64,000 bases of DNA from Roseovarius sp. THAF27 (GTDB lineage: Bacteria > Pseudomonadota > Alphaproteobacteria > Rhodobacterales > Rhodobacteraceae), in NCBI RefSeq assembly GCF_009363655.1, contig NZ_CP045393.1:3472001-3536000 (forward strand), in the 5' to 3' direction. Position 1 is the stretch's first letter; every line of letters starts with the position of its first letter. The notes under the pieces are model-generated. The model was not told the DNA's origin and did not search any database. It worked only from the letters and a program-made list of their open reading frames with translations. The position numbers were made by a program, and so were the translations under genes. Positions 44,036 to 53,332 of the stretch are shown piece by piece.

Positions 44036-45333
44036 CAAGGACTGACGGAAGAAATCGCGTCTTTCTGGTCGACGGTGCACGCACGCCTTTCCTCAAGGCC
44101 CAGGCCGGCCCCGGGCCGTTCACCCCGGTCGATCTCGCCGTTCAATGCGGCCGGCCCTTGCTGGCCCGGCAGCCGTTTGACCGCGCGGCGCTGGACCTTG
44201 TGACACTGGGTTGCGTCAACGTGATCGCGGACGAGATGAACCCGGCCCGCGTTGCCGGCCTGCGGCTTGGCCTGCCTGAAACGACCGTTGCCTTTACGAT
44301 GCAGATCAACTGCGGCTCCGGGATGCAGAGCATCGACACCGCCTATCGCTACATACGTGAGGGCAGTCACCAGATGATCCTCGCCGGCGGCGCCGAGGCT
44401 CTCAGCCATGCGCCCCTGACCTTGCGCCAGTCTGCCGTGGAATGGTTCGGACGGATGAGCACCGCCAAGGGCCCGCTGGACCAGGCCAAAAACCTGGCCG
44501 GACTGAAACCAGAGTTCTTCAAGCCCGTCGTCGGGCTGGAGCGCGGCCTGACCGACCCGATCACGACGCTCAGCATGGGCCAGACCGCCGAGGTTCTGGC
44601 GCATCACTTCAATATCGACCGTGAAACCGCCGACGCCTACGCAATGCAAAGCCATCACCGCCTTGCCGCCGCTCACAAGGAAGGCCGGTTGGACGGCGAA
44701 CTGATGCCCGCCTTCGCGCGCGACGGAACTGTCTACGACCACGACAATGGCGTCCGACCCGACAGCGACATGGAAGGGTTGGCCAAGCCAAAACCCGTCT
44801 TCGAGCCACCTTACGGGAAAGTGACGGCCGGCAATTCCAGTCAGATCACCGACGGCGCAAGCTGGTGCATCCTCGCGTCCGAAAAAGCGGTAGACGCCCA
44901 CGGTCTGGAACCGTTGGCCGAAGTCACCGACAGCGAATGGGCCGGGCTCGATCCGTCGATCATGGGGCTGGGGCCGGTCATGTCCTCCACGCCCATCGTA
45001 AAGCGTCACGGGTTCGGCATCGAGGATATCGACCTTTGGGAATTAAACGAGGCCTTCGCGGCGCAGGTCCTATCCTGCCTTGCCGCCTGGAATGACGATG
45101 ACTTCTGCCGCGACGTTCTGGGCCTCGACGGCGCGTTCGGCCGCATCGACCGCGACCAACTCAATGTCGATGGCGGGGCGATTTCGTTGGGCCACCCGGT
45201 CGGCACAAGTGGCAACCGCATCGTCCTGCACCTTGCCAACGCGATGAAAGCCCGCGGTGCGAAACGCGGCATCGCAACGGAATGCATCGGCGGCGGCCTT
45301 GGCGGCGCGATGCTGCTAGAGGCTGTGCAATGA
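44032..45333 (+). CDS. Acetyl-CoA C-acyltransferase (beta-oxidation thiolase)
   Basis: 433 residues. The acyl-accepting cysteine is Cys94 in MQINCGSGMQS. The His motif is ISLGHPVGTSGNRI and the C-terminal Cys lies in TECIGGGLGGAM, so all three thiolase sites are present. Length and layout fit FadI, the partner of FadJ. It overlaps both neighbours by 4 bases. The N-terminus reads VFLVDGARTPFLKAQAG, standard for thiolases. Confidence 0.92.
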   Translation: MTRTDGRNRVFLVDGARTPFLKAQAGPGPFTPVDLAVQCGRPLLARQPFDRAALDLVTLGCVNVIADEMNPARVAGLRLGLPETTVAFTMQINCGSGMQSIDTAYRYIREGSHQMILAGGAEALSHAPLTLRQSAVEWFGRMSTAKGPLDQAKNLAGLKPEFFKPVVGLERGLTDPITTLSMGQTAEVLAHHFNIDRETADAYAMQSHHRLAAAHKEGRLDGELMPAFARDGTVYDHDNGVRPDSDMEGLAKPKPVFEPPYGKVTAGNSSQITDGASWCILASEKAVDAHGLEPLAEVTDSEWAGLDPSIMGLGPVMSSTPIVKRHGFGIEDIDLWELNEAFAAQVLSCLAAWNDDDFCRDVLGLDGAFGRIDRDQLNVDGGAISLGHPVGTSGNRIVLHLANAMKARGAKRGIATECIGGGLGGAMLLEAVQ

Positions 45334-47405
45334 CCGGACCTGTCCTGAAATTCTTGGGCGACACAAAGCTGGAACTGGGCCCGGTCGGAGAGACTCAAGG
45401 CAACTGGCGCTCGGCGCGGGACGGCGACAACGTGCTTTGGCTCGTCCTCGACAAGACCGACAGCAGCGTCAACACGATCTCCGAAGACGTGATCCGCGAA
45501 CTGGACGACCACATCGCCGCCGCCGAGGCCGACAAGCCCGCCGCGCTCGTGATCCGCTCGGCAAAACCGGCAGGCTTCGCCGCCGGTGCCGATATCTCGG
45601 GCTTCGAATCCATGACCGACCAGGGCGCCGCCGCCCTGCTGAAACAGGCGCATGACGTCCTGGACCGGATCGAGGCGCTACCCTGGCCCACGATCTGCGT
45701 GGTCCACGGCGCGGCGCTGGGGGCCGGTTTTGAACTGGCGCTGGCCTGCGATTATCGCATCGCCACGCCCGGTGCCTCCTTCGGCTTCCCCGAGGTTCAG
45801 CTTGGCCTGCACCCCGGTCTCGGCGGCACGTTCCGTCTGCCCGCGCTGATCGACCCGACGGACGCCATGACCATGATGCTGACCGGCAAGACCGCGCATA
45901 CCAAGCGCGCCAAGTCGCAAGGCATCGCCGACGCCATCGTCGAGGAGCGCCACGTCGCCGCCGCCGTAAGCGCGGCAAGAAATGGCAAGATCGAGCGTCA
46001 AACGCCCGGTCTCAAGTCCCGCGCCTTTTCCTTCGACCAGGCCCGCAGTCTTGCCGCTCGCCAGATGCGCAGCAAGACCGAGGAGAAGGCCCCGAAGGAA
46101 CACTATCCCGCACCGCACGCCCTGATCGACCTCTGGGAAAAACACGGCGATGACCGCGATGCGATGCAGCAGGCCGAGATCGACAGTTTCGCAAAACTGC
46201 TCGACACCGAGGCATCGAAGAACCTGCGGCGGGTTTTCTTCCTTCAGCAATCGCTGAAAGACGCCGGACGCGGCGAGGACGGCATCGCCCATGTCCACGT
46301 TATCGGCGCAGGCGCAATGGGGGCCGAGATCGCCGCGATTGCCGCCATCAAGGGCAAGACCGTGACCTTGGGCGATATCGAAACAGATCCGCTGGGCAAG
46401 GCGGTCAGGACGGCGGCAAAAATCTGCGAGGCCAAACACCTCAGCAGCACGGAGACCCGCGACGCGCTGGACCGCCTCATGCCCGACCCGCACGGATACG
46501 GGCTCGCCCACGCCGACCTCGTGATCGAAGCCGCCAGCGAAGAACAGGAGGTTAAGGAGAAGATCTTCAAAGGACTGAAAGGCGCTTTGAAGAAGGACGC
46601 GATCCTTGCCACCAACACGTCCAGCCTGTCGGTCGACGATCTTGCCGGCGCCGCACCTGCCAAGTCTCGCTTCGCCGGGCTGCACTACTTCAACCCGGTA
46701 TCGAAAATCGATCTCGTGGAGGTGGTGAAGGGAAGCGCGACAAACGAAAAAACTGCCAACCGCCTCGCCGCGTTCTGCGGTGCCACAGGCAAACTGCCCG
46801 CCTTGGTCAGCGACTACCCCGGCTTTGTCGTCAATCGCGCACTCGTTCCCTACATGCTCGAGGCGATGGTCCTGATGGATGAGGGAGTCTCGAAAGAAGT
46901 GATCGACACCGCCGCCATCCGCTTCGGCATGCCCATGGGCCCGGTCGCCCTGGCCGATCAGGTTGGGCTCGACATCGGTCTTCACGTGGCCGAAAGCCTT
47001 CAAGCCAGCCTGGATGCCTCCATGCCACCGATCAGTGACGATCTGCGCGCCCGTGTCGACAAGGGTGATCTCGGCAAGAAAACCGGCCAGGGTTTCTACG
47101 ACTGGTCCGACGGCACGCCCCATCCCGACGCGGACATGAACGACGCGCCCGAAGATCTGACCGACCGCCTTATCCTTCCCATGCTGAACGCCTGCGCCGA
47201 GGTTCTGCGCAAAGGCGTGGCGAAGGATGCCGATCAGGTTGATGCCGCGCTGATCTTCGCCACCGGCTGGGCCCCGTTCCGCGGTGGTCCGATGCAGTAC
47301 GCCAAAACCCGCGGCATCTCGGAGATCAAGCAACGCCTCGCAGAACTGGAAGCCACGCACGGCCCGCGCTTCACCCCCGATCCCGGCTGGTCCAACCTTG
47401 GCTGA
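45330..47405 (+). CDS. fadJ: Bifunctional enoyl-CoA hydratase / 3-hydroxyacyl-CoA dehydrogenase (FadJ-like)
   Basis: 691 residues. The N-terminal crotonase domain (GFAAGADISGF, HGAALGAGFELALACDYRI) hydrates the enoyl-CoA. The Rossmann segment is VHVIGAGAMGAEIAAIAA, and GLHYFNPVSKIDLVEVVKG holds the catalytic His of the dehydrogenase. The C-terminal helical domain follows, with VNRALVPYMLEAM and GWAPFRGGPMQYA. The ATG at 45330 overlaps the thiolase stop; 45282 is in frame but inside thiolase. It could equally be called FadB-like. Confidence 0.92.
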   Translation: MTGPVLKFLGDTKLELGPVGETQGNWRSARDGDNVLWLVLDKTDSSVNTISEDVIRELDDHIAAAEADKPAALVIRSAKPAGFAAGADISGFESMTDQGAAALLKQAHDVLDRIEALPWPTICVVHGAALGAGFELALACDYRIATPGASFGFPEVQLGLHPGLGGTFRLPALIDPTDAMTMMLTGKTAHTKRAKSQGIADAIVEERHVAAAVSAARNGKIERQTPGLKSRAFSFDQARSLAARQMRSKTEEKAPKEHYPAPHALIDLWEKHGDDRDAMQQAEIDSFAKLLDTEASKNLRRVFFLQQSLKDAGRGEDGIAHVHVIGAGAMGAEIAAIAAIKGKTVTLGDIETDPLGKAVRTAAKICEAKHLSSTETRDALDRLMPDPHGYGLAHADLVIEAASEEQEVKEKIFKGLKGALKKDAILATNTSSLSVDDLAGAAPAKSRFAGLHYFNPVSKIDLVEVVKGSATNEKTANRLAAFCGATGKLPALVSDYPGFVVNRALVPYMLEAMVLMDEGVSKEVIDTAAIRFGMPMGPVALADQVGLDIGLHVAESLQASLDASMPPISDDLRARVDKGDLGKKTGQGFYDWSDGTPHPDADMNDAPEDLTDRLILPMLNACAEVLRKGVAKDADQVDAALIFATGWAPFRGGPMQYAKTRGISEIKQRLAELEATHGPRFTPDPGWSNLG

Positions 47406-49233
47406 CACGCCAGAGGTCTATACCGACGCCGACACGATGGCGCGGGCGGTCTACCAAGCCAACGGTGGCGAGATACGCCTTGCCCTGCCGCTTGGACTGG
47501 GCAAGCCGATCACGATCGTCAACGCGCTGGTGCGGGCGGCGGTGGACGATCCGGCGCTTTCCCTGAAGATATTCACGGCGCTAAGCCTGCAACGCCCCGA
47601 CCCATCCACGGAGCTGGAGAAACGGTTTCTCGGCACCGCGATGGATCGCCTCTTCGGCACCGCGCCCTCCTTGTCCTATGTCGACCTCATCAAGCGCGGC
47701 GACCTGCCCGACAATATCGAGGTCTCCGAGTTCTTCTTTCAGGCCGCAAGCTGGCTCGGCAACGACTATGCCCAACGGCAGTATATCTCGGCCAACTACA
47801 CCCATGCCCGCGACGTCCTGATTTCGCAAAAGCCGAACGTGCTTGCCCAGCTGATGCCGCGCGACGGCGCGCGTTTCAGCATGTCCAGTAACACCGACAT
47901 TTCCGCCGATCTCTTTGCGCGGCGCAGCGCCGGCGAGATGGATTTCATGGCCGTGGCCGAGCTGAATGATGCCCTGCCCTACATGGACGGACCCGCCGAG
48001 ATAGAGGCGCGCGAAGTCGCCATGGTGCTGGAGCCACCGCGTCAGGTCGATCTTTTCTCCGTCCCGCGTCGTCCCGTGGCCGATGCGCAGCACGCCATCG
48101 CGTTGCATGTCTCGCGGCTCGTCCCCGATGGCGGCACGCTGCAGATCGGTATCGGCGCAATCGGCGACGCGGTGGCAAACGCGCTGATTGCCCGCGACCG
48201 CGCCGCGCTGCACGATCTTTGGCGCACCGCGCCGTTTACCCTGCAAGGGGCCGAGGAAGGCCCCTTCCGCACCGGACTTTATGCCGTGACAGAAATGCTC
48301 GTGGGCGGCCTCGTGGCGCTGTTCGAGGCCGACATTTTACGCCGCGAAGCACATGACGGCGCCGTGGTCCACGCCGGTTTCTTCGTGGACGCGCGCGACA
48401 TGTACCAGCGCCTCCGTGCCTTGCCGCCCGACCGCCGCGCCAGGATCCGAATGATGCCGGTCAGTTTCACCAATGCGCTCTACGGCGACGAGCCCACCAA
48501 GCGGGACGACCGCCGCGACGCCCGCTTCGTCAACGGTGCCATGCAGGTCAGTCTGCTTGGCGACGCGATGTCGGATTCCGCGAAACCGGGCCAGGTGGTC
48601 AGCGGGGTCGGCGGCCAGTTCAATTTCTTCGAACAGGCCTTCGCGCTGGACGACGCCCATGCGGTCCTGACCCTGCCCGCCACGCGACAAAGCGGCGGCG
48701 ACCTTGGTTCGAACATCGTCTGGCAACTGCCCGTCACCACCGTGCCCCGCCACATGCGCGATGTCGTGGTCACCGAATACGGCGCGGCCTTCCTGCGCGG
48801 CCTGCCGGACGAAGAGGTCATCAAGCGCCTGATCTGCATCGCCGACAGCCGCTTTCAGCAGGAGCTTGCCGGGTCAGCCAAAAAGGCCGGAAAACTCGAT
48901 CCCGACTGGACGGTTCCGCCCGCGCACGCTGCCAATACACCGGCAACCATCGCGACATGGCTTGCCCCCTACCGCGAGGGCCTTCTGCCGGACTATCCGC
49001 TCGGCACCGATTTCACCGATATCGAGCAGCTGTTGGTCAAGGCCCTTGCGGACCTGAGCGAGGCACAGTCCGACAAACGGGCACTCCTGTCGCTGATATG
49101 GGCGGGTCTCACCGCCACTCCGCACGCGCAGGAAGGCCCGGCGATGGAGCGTATGGGATACGACGCAACCCCAAGTCTCGCCGAGCCATTGCAGGCCCGC
49201 GCCCTGCGCGGCGCCTTGCGGCGCCTGGCCTGA
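47398..49233 (+). CDS. Acetyl-CoA hydrolase/transferase C-terminal-domain protein
   Basis: About 611 residues from a TTG at 47398 that overlaps the FadJ stop by 8 bases; an ATG at 47437 is the alternative. The first half resembles the N-terminal domain of acetyl-CoA hydrolase/CoA-transferases. The second half has ISVGxG-like loops (LQIGIGAIGDAVANAL, VVSGVGGQFNFFEQ) and a C-terminal domain with GSNIVWQLP and VTEYGAAFLRGLPDEEV. It may hydrolyse or move CoA from short-chain acids released by beta-oxidation. At about 611 residues it is longer than typical 500-residue members, so the family assignment is only at domain level. Confidence 0.75.
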   Translation: MADTPEVYTDADTMARAVYQANGGEIRLALPLGLGKPITIVNALVRAAVDDPALSLKIFTALSLQRPDPSTELEKRFLGTAMDRLFGTAPSLSYVDLIKRGDLPDNIEVSEFFFQAASWLGNDYAQRQYISANYTHARDVLISQKPNVLAQLMPRDGARFSMSSNTDISADLFARRSAGEMDFMAVAELNDALPYMDGPAEIEAREVAMVLEPPRQVDLFSVPRRPVADAQHAIALHVSRLVPDGGTLQIGIGAIGDAVANALIARDRAALHDLWRTAPFTLQGAEEGPFRTGLYAVTEMLVGGLVALFEADILRREAHDGAVVHAGFFVDARDMYQRLRALPPDRRARIRMMPVSFTNALYGDEPTKRDDRRDARFVNGAMQVSLLGDAMSDSAKPGQVVSGVGGQFNFFEQAFALDDAHAVLTLPATRQSGGDLGSNIVWQLPVTTVPRHMRDVVVTEYGAAFLRGLPDEEVIKRLICIADSRFQQELAGSAKKAGKLDPDWTVPPAHAANTPATIATWLAPYREGLLPDYPLGTDFTDIEQLLVKALADLSEAQSDKRALLSLIWAGLTATPHAQEGPAMERMGYDATPSLAEPLQARALRGALRRLA

Positions 49234-49300
49234 CCCGCAGATTGTAGACATTGCCGACGGTCGCATTATCTCTCCGCCCGACCTGCAGAAAAGGGATGCG

Positions 49301-50551
49301 ATGACAGACGAAACCACGGCCGAAACCCTGGCACCGGATTGGCCGACCCCGACCCGCGATGCGGCCGAGGCACATCTGGCGCGGGTTCTGCCGCAGCTTG
49401 GCGCGCGCTATGCCCACAACAGGAATGTCGACAAAGGCACCGGACGACACGACGCCGTCTCGCGCCTTTCGCCCTACCTTCGCCGCCGCATGATCACCGA
49501 GCCTGGGCTGATTGCGGCGGTGCTGCGCGCGCACGGCCCCGAGACCGGCGAAAGGTTCCTGCAAGAGGTTCTGTGGCGCAGCTATTTCAAAGGATGGCTG
49601 GAGCGTCGGCCACAGGTCTGGCAGAGCTACCGCGACGGTCTTCGCGCCGATCTGGCGCAGCTGGACCGCGACTCAGACCTGCGCCGCGCAGTCGAGCGTG
49701 CCGAAGCGGGCCAGACCGATCTCGACTGCATGAACGCCTGGGCGCAGGAGCTGACCGACACCGGCTACCTGCACAACCACGCCCGCATGTGGTTCGCCTC
49801 GATCTGGATCTTCACGCTGCGCCTGCCGTGGCGCCTGGGGGCGGATTTCTTCTATCGCCACCTGCTCGATGGCGATCCGGCCTCCAACATGCTCAGCTGG
49901 CGGTGGGTCGCCGGTCTGCACACGCGCGGCAAGTTCTATGCCGCCGAAGCCTGGAATATCGCCAAGTTCACCGACCATCGCTTTTCACCCGATGCCGCCG
50001 ACCTTGCCGGCGTGACCGAAGGGCTGGAAAACCAGGAGCCGGACGGCCTGCCCGAACTTCAACCGCTGCGCACGCCAGTCGCACCGGATGCGGGCGTTCC
50101 GACCGCCCTTCTGATCACCGAAGAAGACTGCCGCCCCGACGACTTCGCGCTCGGCGACCTCGATATTCGCGCCAGGGCCACACTTGCGGCCAGTGCCCTG
50201 CGCTCACCCCGGCCCGTGGGCGGAAAAGTCGTCGAGTTCGAGGCCGCGGCCCTGGCCGACACCGCGCAGCGCATCACGCGAAAGGCCGAGAACCTGCAAG
50301 CAAACGATCCGGCCGAGCTTGCCCGCTGGGCGACACGCGCAGGCGCCCGCCAGATTGCCACGCCTTACGTGCCCGAAGGCCCGCTACGCGACTGGCTGAA
50401 CGCGGCGAAGCCGGCCCTGGACAATGCAGGCGTCACGCTCCGCGAATGGCGCCGCGACTGGGACGCAATCGTCTGGCCCCACGCCACGGCGGGGTACTTC
50501 AAGGTCAGGAAGAAGCTTCCCGAGCTTTTGCACGATGCCGGTCTGGACTGA
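49301..50551 (+). CDS. Photolyase/cryptochrome-like FAD protein with swapped domain order
   Basis: 416 residues. Residues about 30-225 are the FAD-binding helical domain of the photolyase/cryptochrome family: SRLSPYLRRRMITEPGLI, LQEVLWRSYFKGWL, and RHLLDGDPASNMLSWRWVAG. No antenna domain precedes it: the ATG is 67 bases after the previous stop. A second region (about 255-416) looks like an alpha/beta domain (TALLITEEDCRPDDF, RAGARQIATPYVPEGPLRDW, WPHATAGYFKVRKKLPELL) and may be the antenna domain moved to the C-terminus. Light-driven DNA repair or signalling is possible. The alpha/beta assignment is from pattern only. Confidence 0.78.
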   Translation: MTDETTAETLAPDWPTPTRDAAEAHLARVLPQLGARYAHNRNVDKGTGRHDAVSRLSPYLRRRMITEPGLIAAVLRAHGPETGERFLQEVLWRSYFKGWLERRPQVWQSYRDGLRADLAQLDRDSDLRRAVERAEAGQTDLDCMNAWAQELTDTGYLHNHARMWFASIWIFTLRLPWRLGADFFYRHLLDGDPASNMLSWRWVAGLHTRGKFYAAEAWNIAKFTDHRFSPDAADLAGVTEGLENQEPDGLPELQPLRTPVAPDAGVPTALLITEEDCRPDDFALGDLDIRARATLAASALRSPRPVGGKVVEFEAAALADTAQRITRKAENLQANDPAELARWATRAGARQIATPYVPEGPLRDWLNAAKPALDNAGVTLREWRRDWDAIVWPHATAGYFKVRKKLPELLHDAGLD

Positions 50552-50555
50552 CCTC

Positions 50556-52073
50556 TCAGGCGGGGGTGAACAGGTCCTTGAATTCATCCCGCAACAGGTT
50601 CTTCTGGACCTTGCCCATGGAATTGCGCGGCAGCTCGTCGCGGATGATCAGCTTTCTGGGATGCTTGAACCGCGCCAGCGCCTGCGACGTGGCCTCGGCA
50701 ATCGCCTCCAGATCCGGCTCCGCATTCGCTTCGGGCACCAGAACGCCCACGACCGTCTCGCCAAAGTCCGCGTGCGGCACGCCAATGACCGCGCTTTCCA
50801 GCACGCCGGGCTGTTCGTCCAGCACCAGCTCGATCTCCTTGGGATAGATGTTGTACCCGCCCGAGATGATCAGGTCCTTGTTGCGCCCGACGATCTGGAC
50901 ATACCCCCTGTCGTCGATAATCCCGAGGTCGCCGGTAATGAAAAACCCGTTCTCGCGCAGTTCCGCGGCCGTCTTTTCGGGCATCTGCCAGTAGCCCTGG
51001 AAAACATTGGGTCCGCGCACCTCGATCTGGCCAACCTCGCCCTGCGGCACCTCCTCGCCGGTTTCGGGATCGGTGATCTTCAACTCCACCCCGGGCAACG
51101 GAAAGCCGACGGTGCCGGCACGCCGTTCCCCGTCATAGGGGTTCGAGGTGTTCATGTTCGTCTCGGTCATGCCATAGCGTTCGAGGATGCGGTGCCCGGT
51201 CCGCTGTTCGAACCTGGTGTGCGTCTCGGCCAGCAGCGGCGCGCTGCCCGACACGAAAAGCCGCATATGCGCCACAAGATCCTTGTCGAAACGCGGATCG
51301 TCCAGAAGACGGGTATAGAAGGTCGGCACGCCCATCATCGACGTGGCCTTCGGCAAAAGCTCTATCACCGTATCGAGGTCGAATTTCGGCAGGAAAATCA
51401 TCGACCCGCCGGCAACCAGCGTGATGTTGGTCGCCACGAACAGGCCATGGGTGTGAAAGATCGGCAACGCGTGCAGCAGGACATCGTCCGAGGTAAACCG
51501 CCAGTGCTCGGCCAGCGTCTGCGCGTTCGACAGAAGATTGCCCTGGCTCAGCATCGCGCCCTTCGAGCGCCCCGTGGTGCCCGAGGTGTAAAGCAAGGCG
51601 GCAAGGTCGTCTTCGGTCCGCTTCACGGTCTTGAAACTGTCCGCCTGTTCACCCGCCTTGTCCGGCAGGCTCCCGGTGCCATCGTCCTCCAGCGTTTCGA
51701 TCTGGGCGCGGTGCTTATTGGCGATGGGTGTCAACGCCTCGCGCCGGTCGCCCTTGCAAATCACCATCGACGCGCCGCTGTCCTCGATGAAATAGCTCAG
51801 TTCGTCGACAGTATAGCCGGTATTCAACGGCAGAAAGACCAGCCCGGCCTGCACGCAGGCCGCATAGACCGCCAGCGCGTCATGCGATTTCTCGACCTGC
51901 GCCGCAACGCGGTCTCCGGGGGTCAGCCCCTGCGCGGCAAAGGCATTGGCATATCGCGCCGTCAGCTTCAGGAATCCGTCGTGGGTCAGAGTGTCCCCAT
52001 CGGGCAGATGAAGGAAGATCGTGTCCTTGCCGATGTGATCTCCGAACAGGGCGTCAAAAAGCGGGTTGGTCAT
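50556..52073 (-). CDS. matB: Malonate-CoA ligase
   Basis: 505-residue adenylate-forming enzyme. The AMP-binding motif is LLYTSGTTGRSKGAML. GRNKDLIISGGYNIYP and the C-terminal PRNSMGKVQKNLL complete the ANL-family pattern, and the malonate-type FHTHGLFVATNITL stretch is present. It converts malonate, ATP and CoA to malonyl-CoA. The ATG at 52073 overlaps the malonyl-CoA decarboxylase stop by 4 bases; a longer open frame runs upstream but lies inside that gene. Its stop is 5 bases from the convergent photolyase-like gene's stop. Confidence 0.93.
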   Translation of the reverse strand: MTNPLFDALFGDHIGKDTIFLHLPDGDTLTHDGFLKLTARYANAFAAQGLTPGDRVAAQVEKSHDALAVYAACVQAGLVFLPLNTGYTVDELSYFIEDSGASMVICKGDRREALTPIANKHRAQIETLEDDGTGSLPDKAGEQADSFKTVKRTEDDLAALLYTSGTTGRSKGAMLSQGNLLSNAQTLAEHWRFTSDDVLLHALPIFHTHGLFVATNITLVAGGSMIFLPKFDLDTVIELLPKATSMMGVPTFYTRLLDDPRFDKDLVAHMRLFVSGSAPLLAETHTRFEQRTGHRILERYGMTETNMNTSNPYDGERRAGTVGFPLPGVELKITDPETGEEVPQGEVGQIEVRGPNVFQGYWQMPEKTAAELRENGFFITGDLGIIDDRGYVQIVGRNKDLIISGGYNIYPKEIELVLDEQPGVLESAVIGVPHADFGETVVGVLVPEANAEPDLEAIAEATSQALARFKHPRKLIIRDELPRNSMGKVQKNLLRDEFKDLFTPA

Positions 52074-53332
52074 GCTGCTCCCTCCTCCGGCACGGTTTTC
52101 GCCGCCGCGGCGGCCTGTGTCTTGATTTCGCTCGACGTGGCCACGCGTTGCTCCGCCGCGAACCGCTCGTGGTTCTGCGACACCTTGGCCAGATCGTAAA
52201 GGTAGTTCACCATCACGCCCGCCGATTGCTTCAATCCGTTGTCCGACACGTCCGCACCGGCATGGACCTTGTGCACCTGGGCCCCGTTGCCCAAATGAAA
52301 CCGCGCAACCGGATCGAGCGGCAAACCGTCGCCGCGCTTGGCCTGCGTCAGGTAATAGGCGGCATACTCGCACAGCGCGTCGGGCTGTTGCGCCTCGGGA
52401 TTGATGTCCACGCTCGTCATCCACCGTGTCAGGCCGGGGATCGGCGACAGCGTCACGAAATTCCGCAAAGCCGGGTTTTCCAGCGACAGATCCGCCGCCA
52501 CCTGCTTGATCAGCGAGTTGCCAAAGGAAATCTGCGCCAGCCCCGATTGGCAATTCGAAATCGAGTAAAACACGGCGGTATCGGCCCGTTCGGCGTCGAT
52601 CTGGTCGCGTGCCTCGGCCAGAACGTCCTGGATCGACCCGGGAATACCCTTGGTCAGCGCCACCTCGACAAAGATCAACGGCTCGTCCGGCATGGCCGGG
52701 TGAAAGAACGCGAAACAGCGGCGGTCGGCGGGCTCCAGCCTGCGCCGCAGATCTTCCCAGCTGTCGATGGCGTGCACCGCCTCGTAAGCGATGATCTTCT
52801 CGAGAATATGCGCCGGGCTTTCCCAACTGATCGGGCGCAGCACCAGGAACCCGCGGTTGAACCAGCTGGCAAATAGATGCCGGAAATCCAGGTCCAGTGC
52901 CTGCAAACCGTCATCGTCCTGTCCCAGCCGCAACAGGTCGGTTCGCATCCCGACCAGACGCTTGGTCGCACCCGGGACCTGGTTCATCCGCCGGATCAAC
53001 TCCTGCCGGGGCGACTCGGACGCGTTCAGAAAGGCGCGATAAGTGGCCTTGGACTGCCCGCGCTCATAAGCGTCCAGCGCGTCGCGTACGACCTCGGGGT
53101 TGATCACCATGTCCTGTGCAAGGTGCCGGAAAAACGCCAGCTTCGCGGGATCGTCCCAGGTCTCGTAGCGTTCCAGGATCTGCCGCGCCACGGCCTGTCC
53201 CGAAACCTCGCCCGTGGCCCCGATAAGGTCCGCCGTCAGGTCCTCGATCGGCCGGTTATCCCGAGGCAGGCCCCGCGAAGCGCCGTAACGGCGCTCGAAC
53301 ACTGTAGACAGTAGGTCGGCAAGCAACGTCAT
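52070..53332 (-). CDS. matA: Malonyl-CoA decarboxylase
   Basis: 420 residues. It decarboxylates malonyl-CoA to acetyl-CoA, completing malonate use together with the ligase. The protein shows the MCD helical N-terminus (LRRLEPADRRCFAFFHP and flanking helices) and a GNAT-like C-terminal half. NFVTLSPIPGLTRWM and FHLGNGAQVHKVHAGADVS are family hallmarks, and the C-terminal segment has MVNYLYDL. The ATG at 53332 overlaps the large TRAP subunit's stop by 4 bases; an in-frame ATG at 53389 lies inside that gene. Confidence 0.93.
   Translation of the reverse strand: MTLLADLLSTVFERRYGASRGLPRDNRPIEDLTADLIGATGEVSGQAVARQILERYETWDDPAKLAFFRHLAQDMVINPEVVRDALDAYERGQSKATYRAFLNASESPRQELIRRMNQVPGATKRLVGMRTDLLRLGQDDDGLQALDLDFRHLFASWFNRGFLVLRPISWESPAHILEKIIAYEAVHAIDSWEDLRRRLEPADRRCFAFFHPAMPDEPLIFVEVALTKGIPGSIQDVLAEARDQIDAERADTAVFYSISNCQSGLAQISFGNSLIKQVAADLSLENPALRNFVTLSPIPGLTRWMTSVDINPEAQQPDALCEYAAYYLTQAKRGDGLPLDPVARFHLGNGAQVHKVHAGADVSDNGLKQSAGVMVNYLYDLAKVSQNHERFAAEQRVATSSEIKTQAAAAAKTVPEEGAA

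Noticed and set aside
52074..52826. Upstream extension of the malonate-CoA ligase frame
   Set aside because: It lies inside malonyl-CoA decarboxylase in another frame. The ATG at 52073 gives the normal protein and a stop/start overlap.
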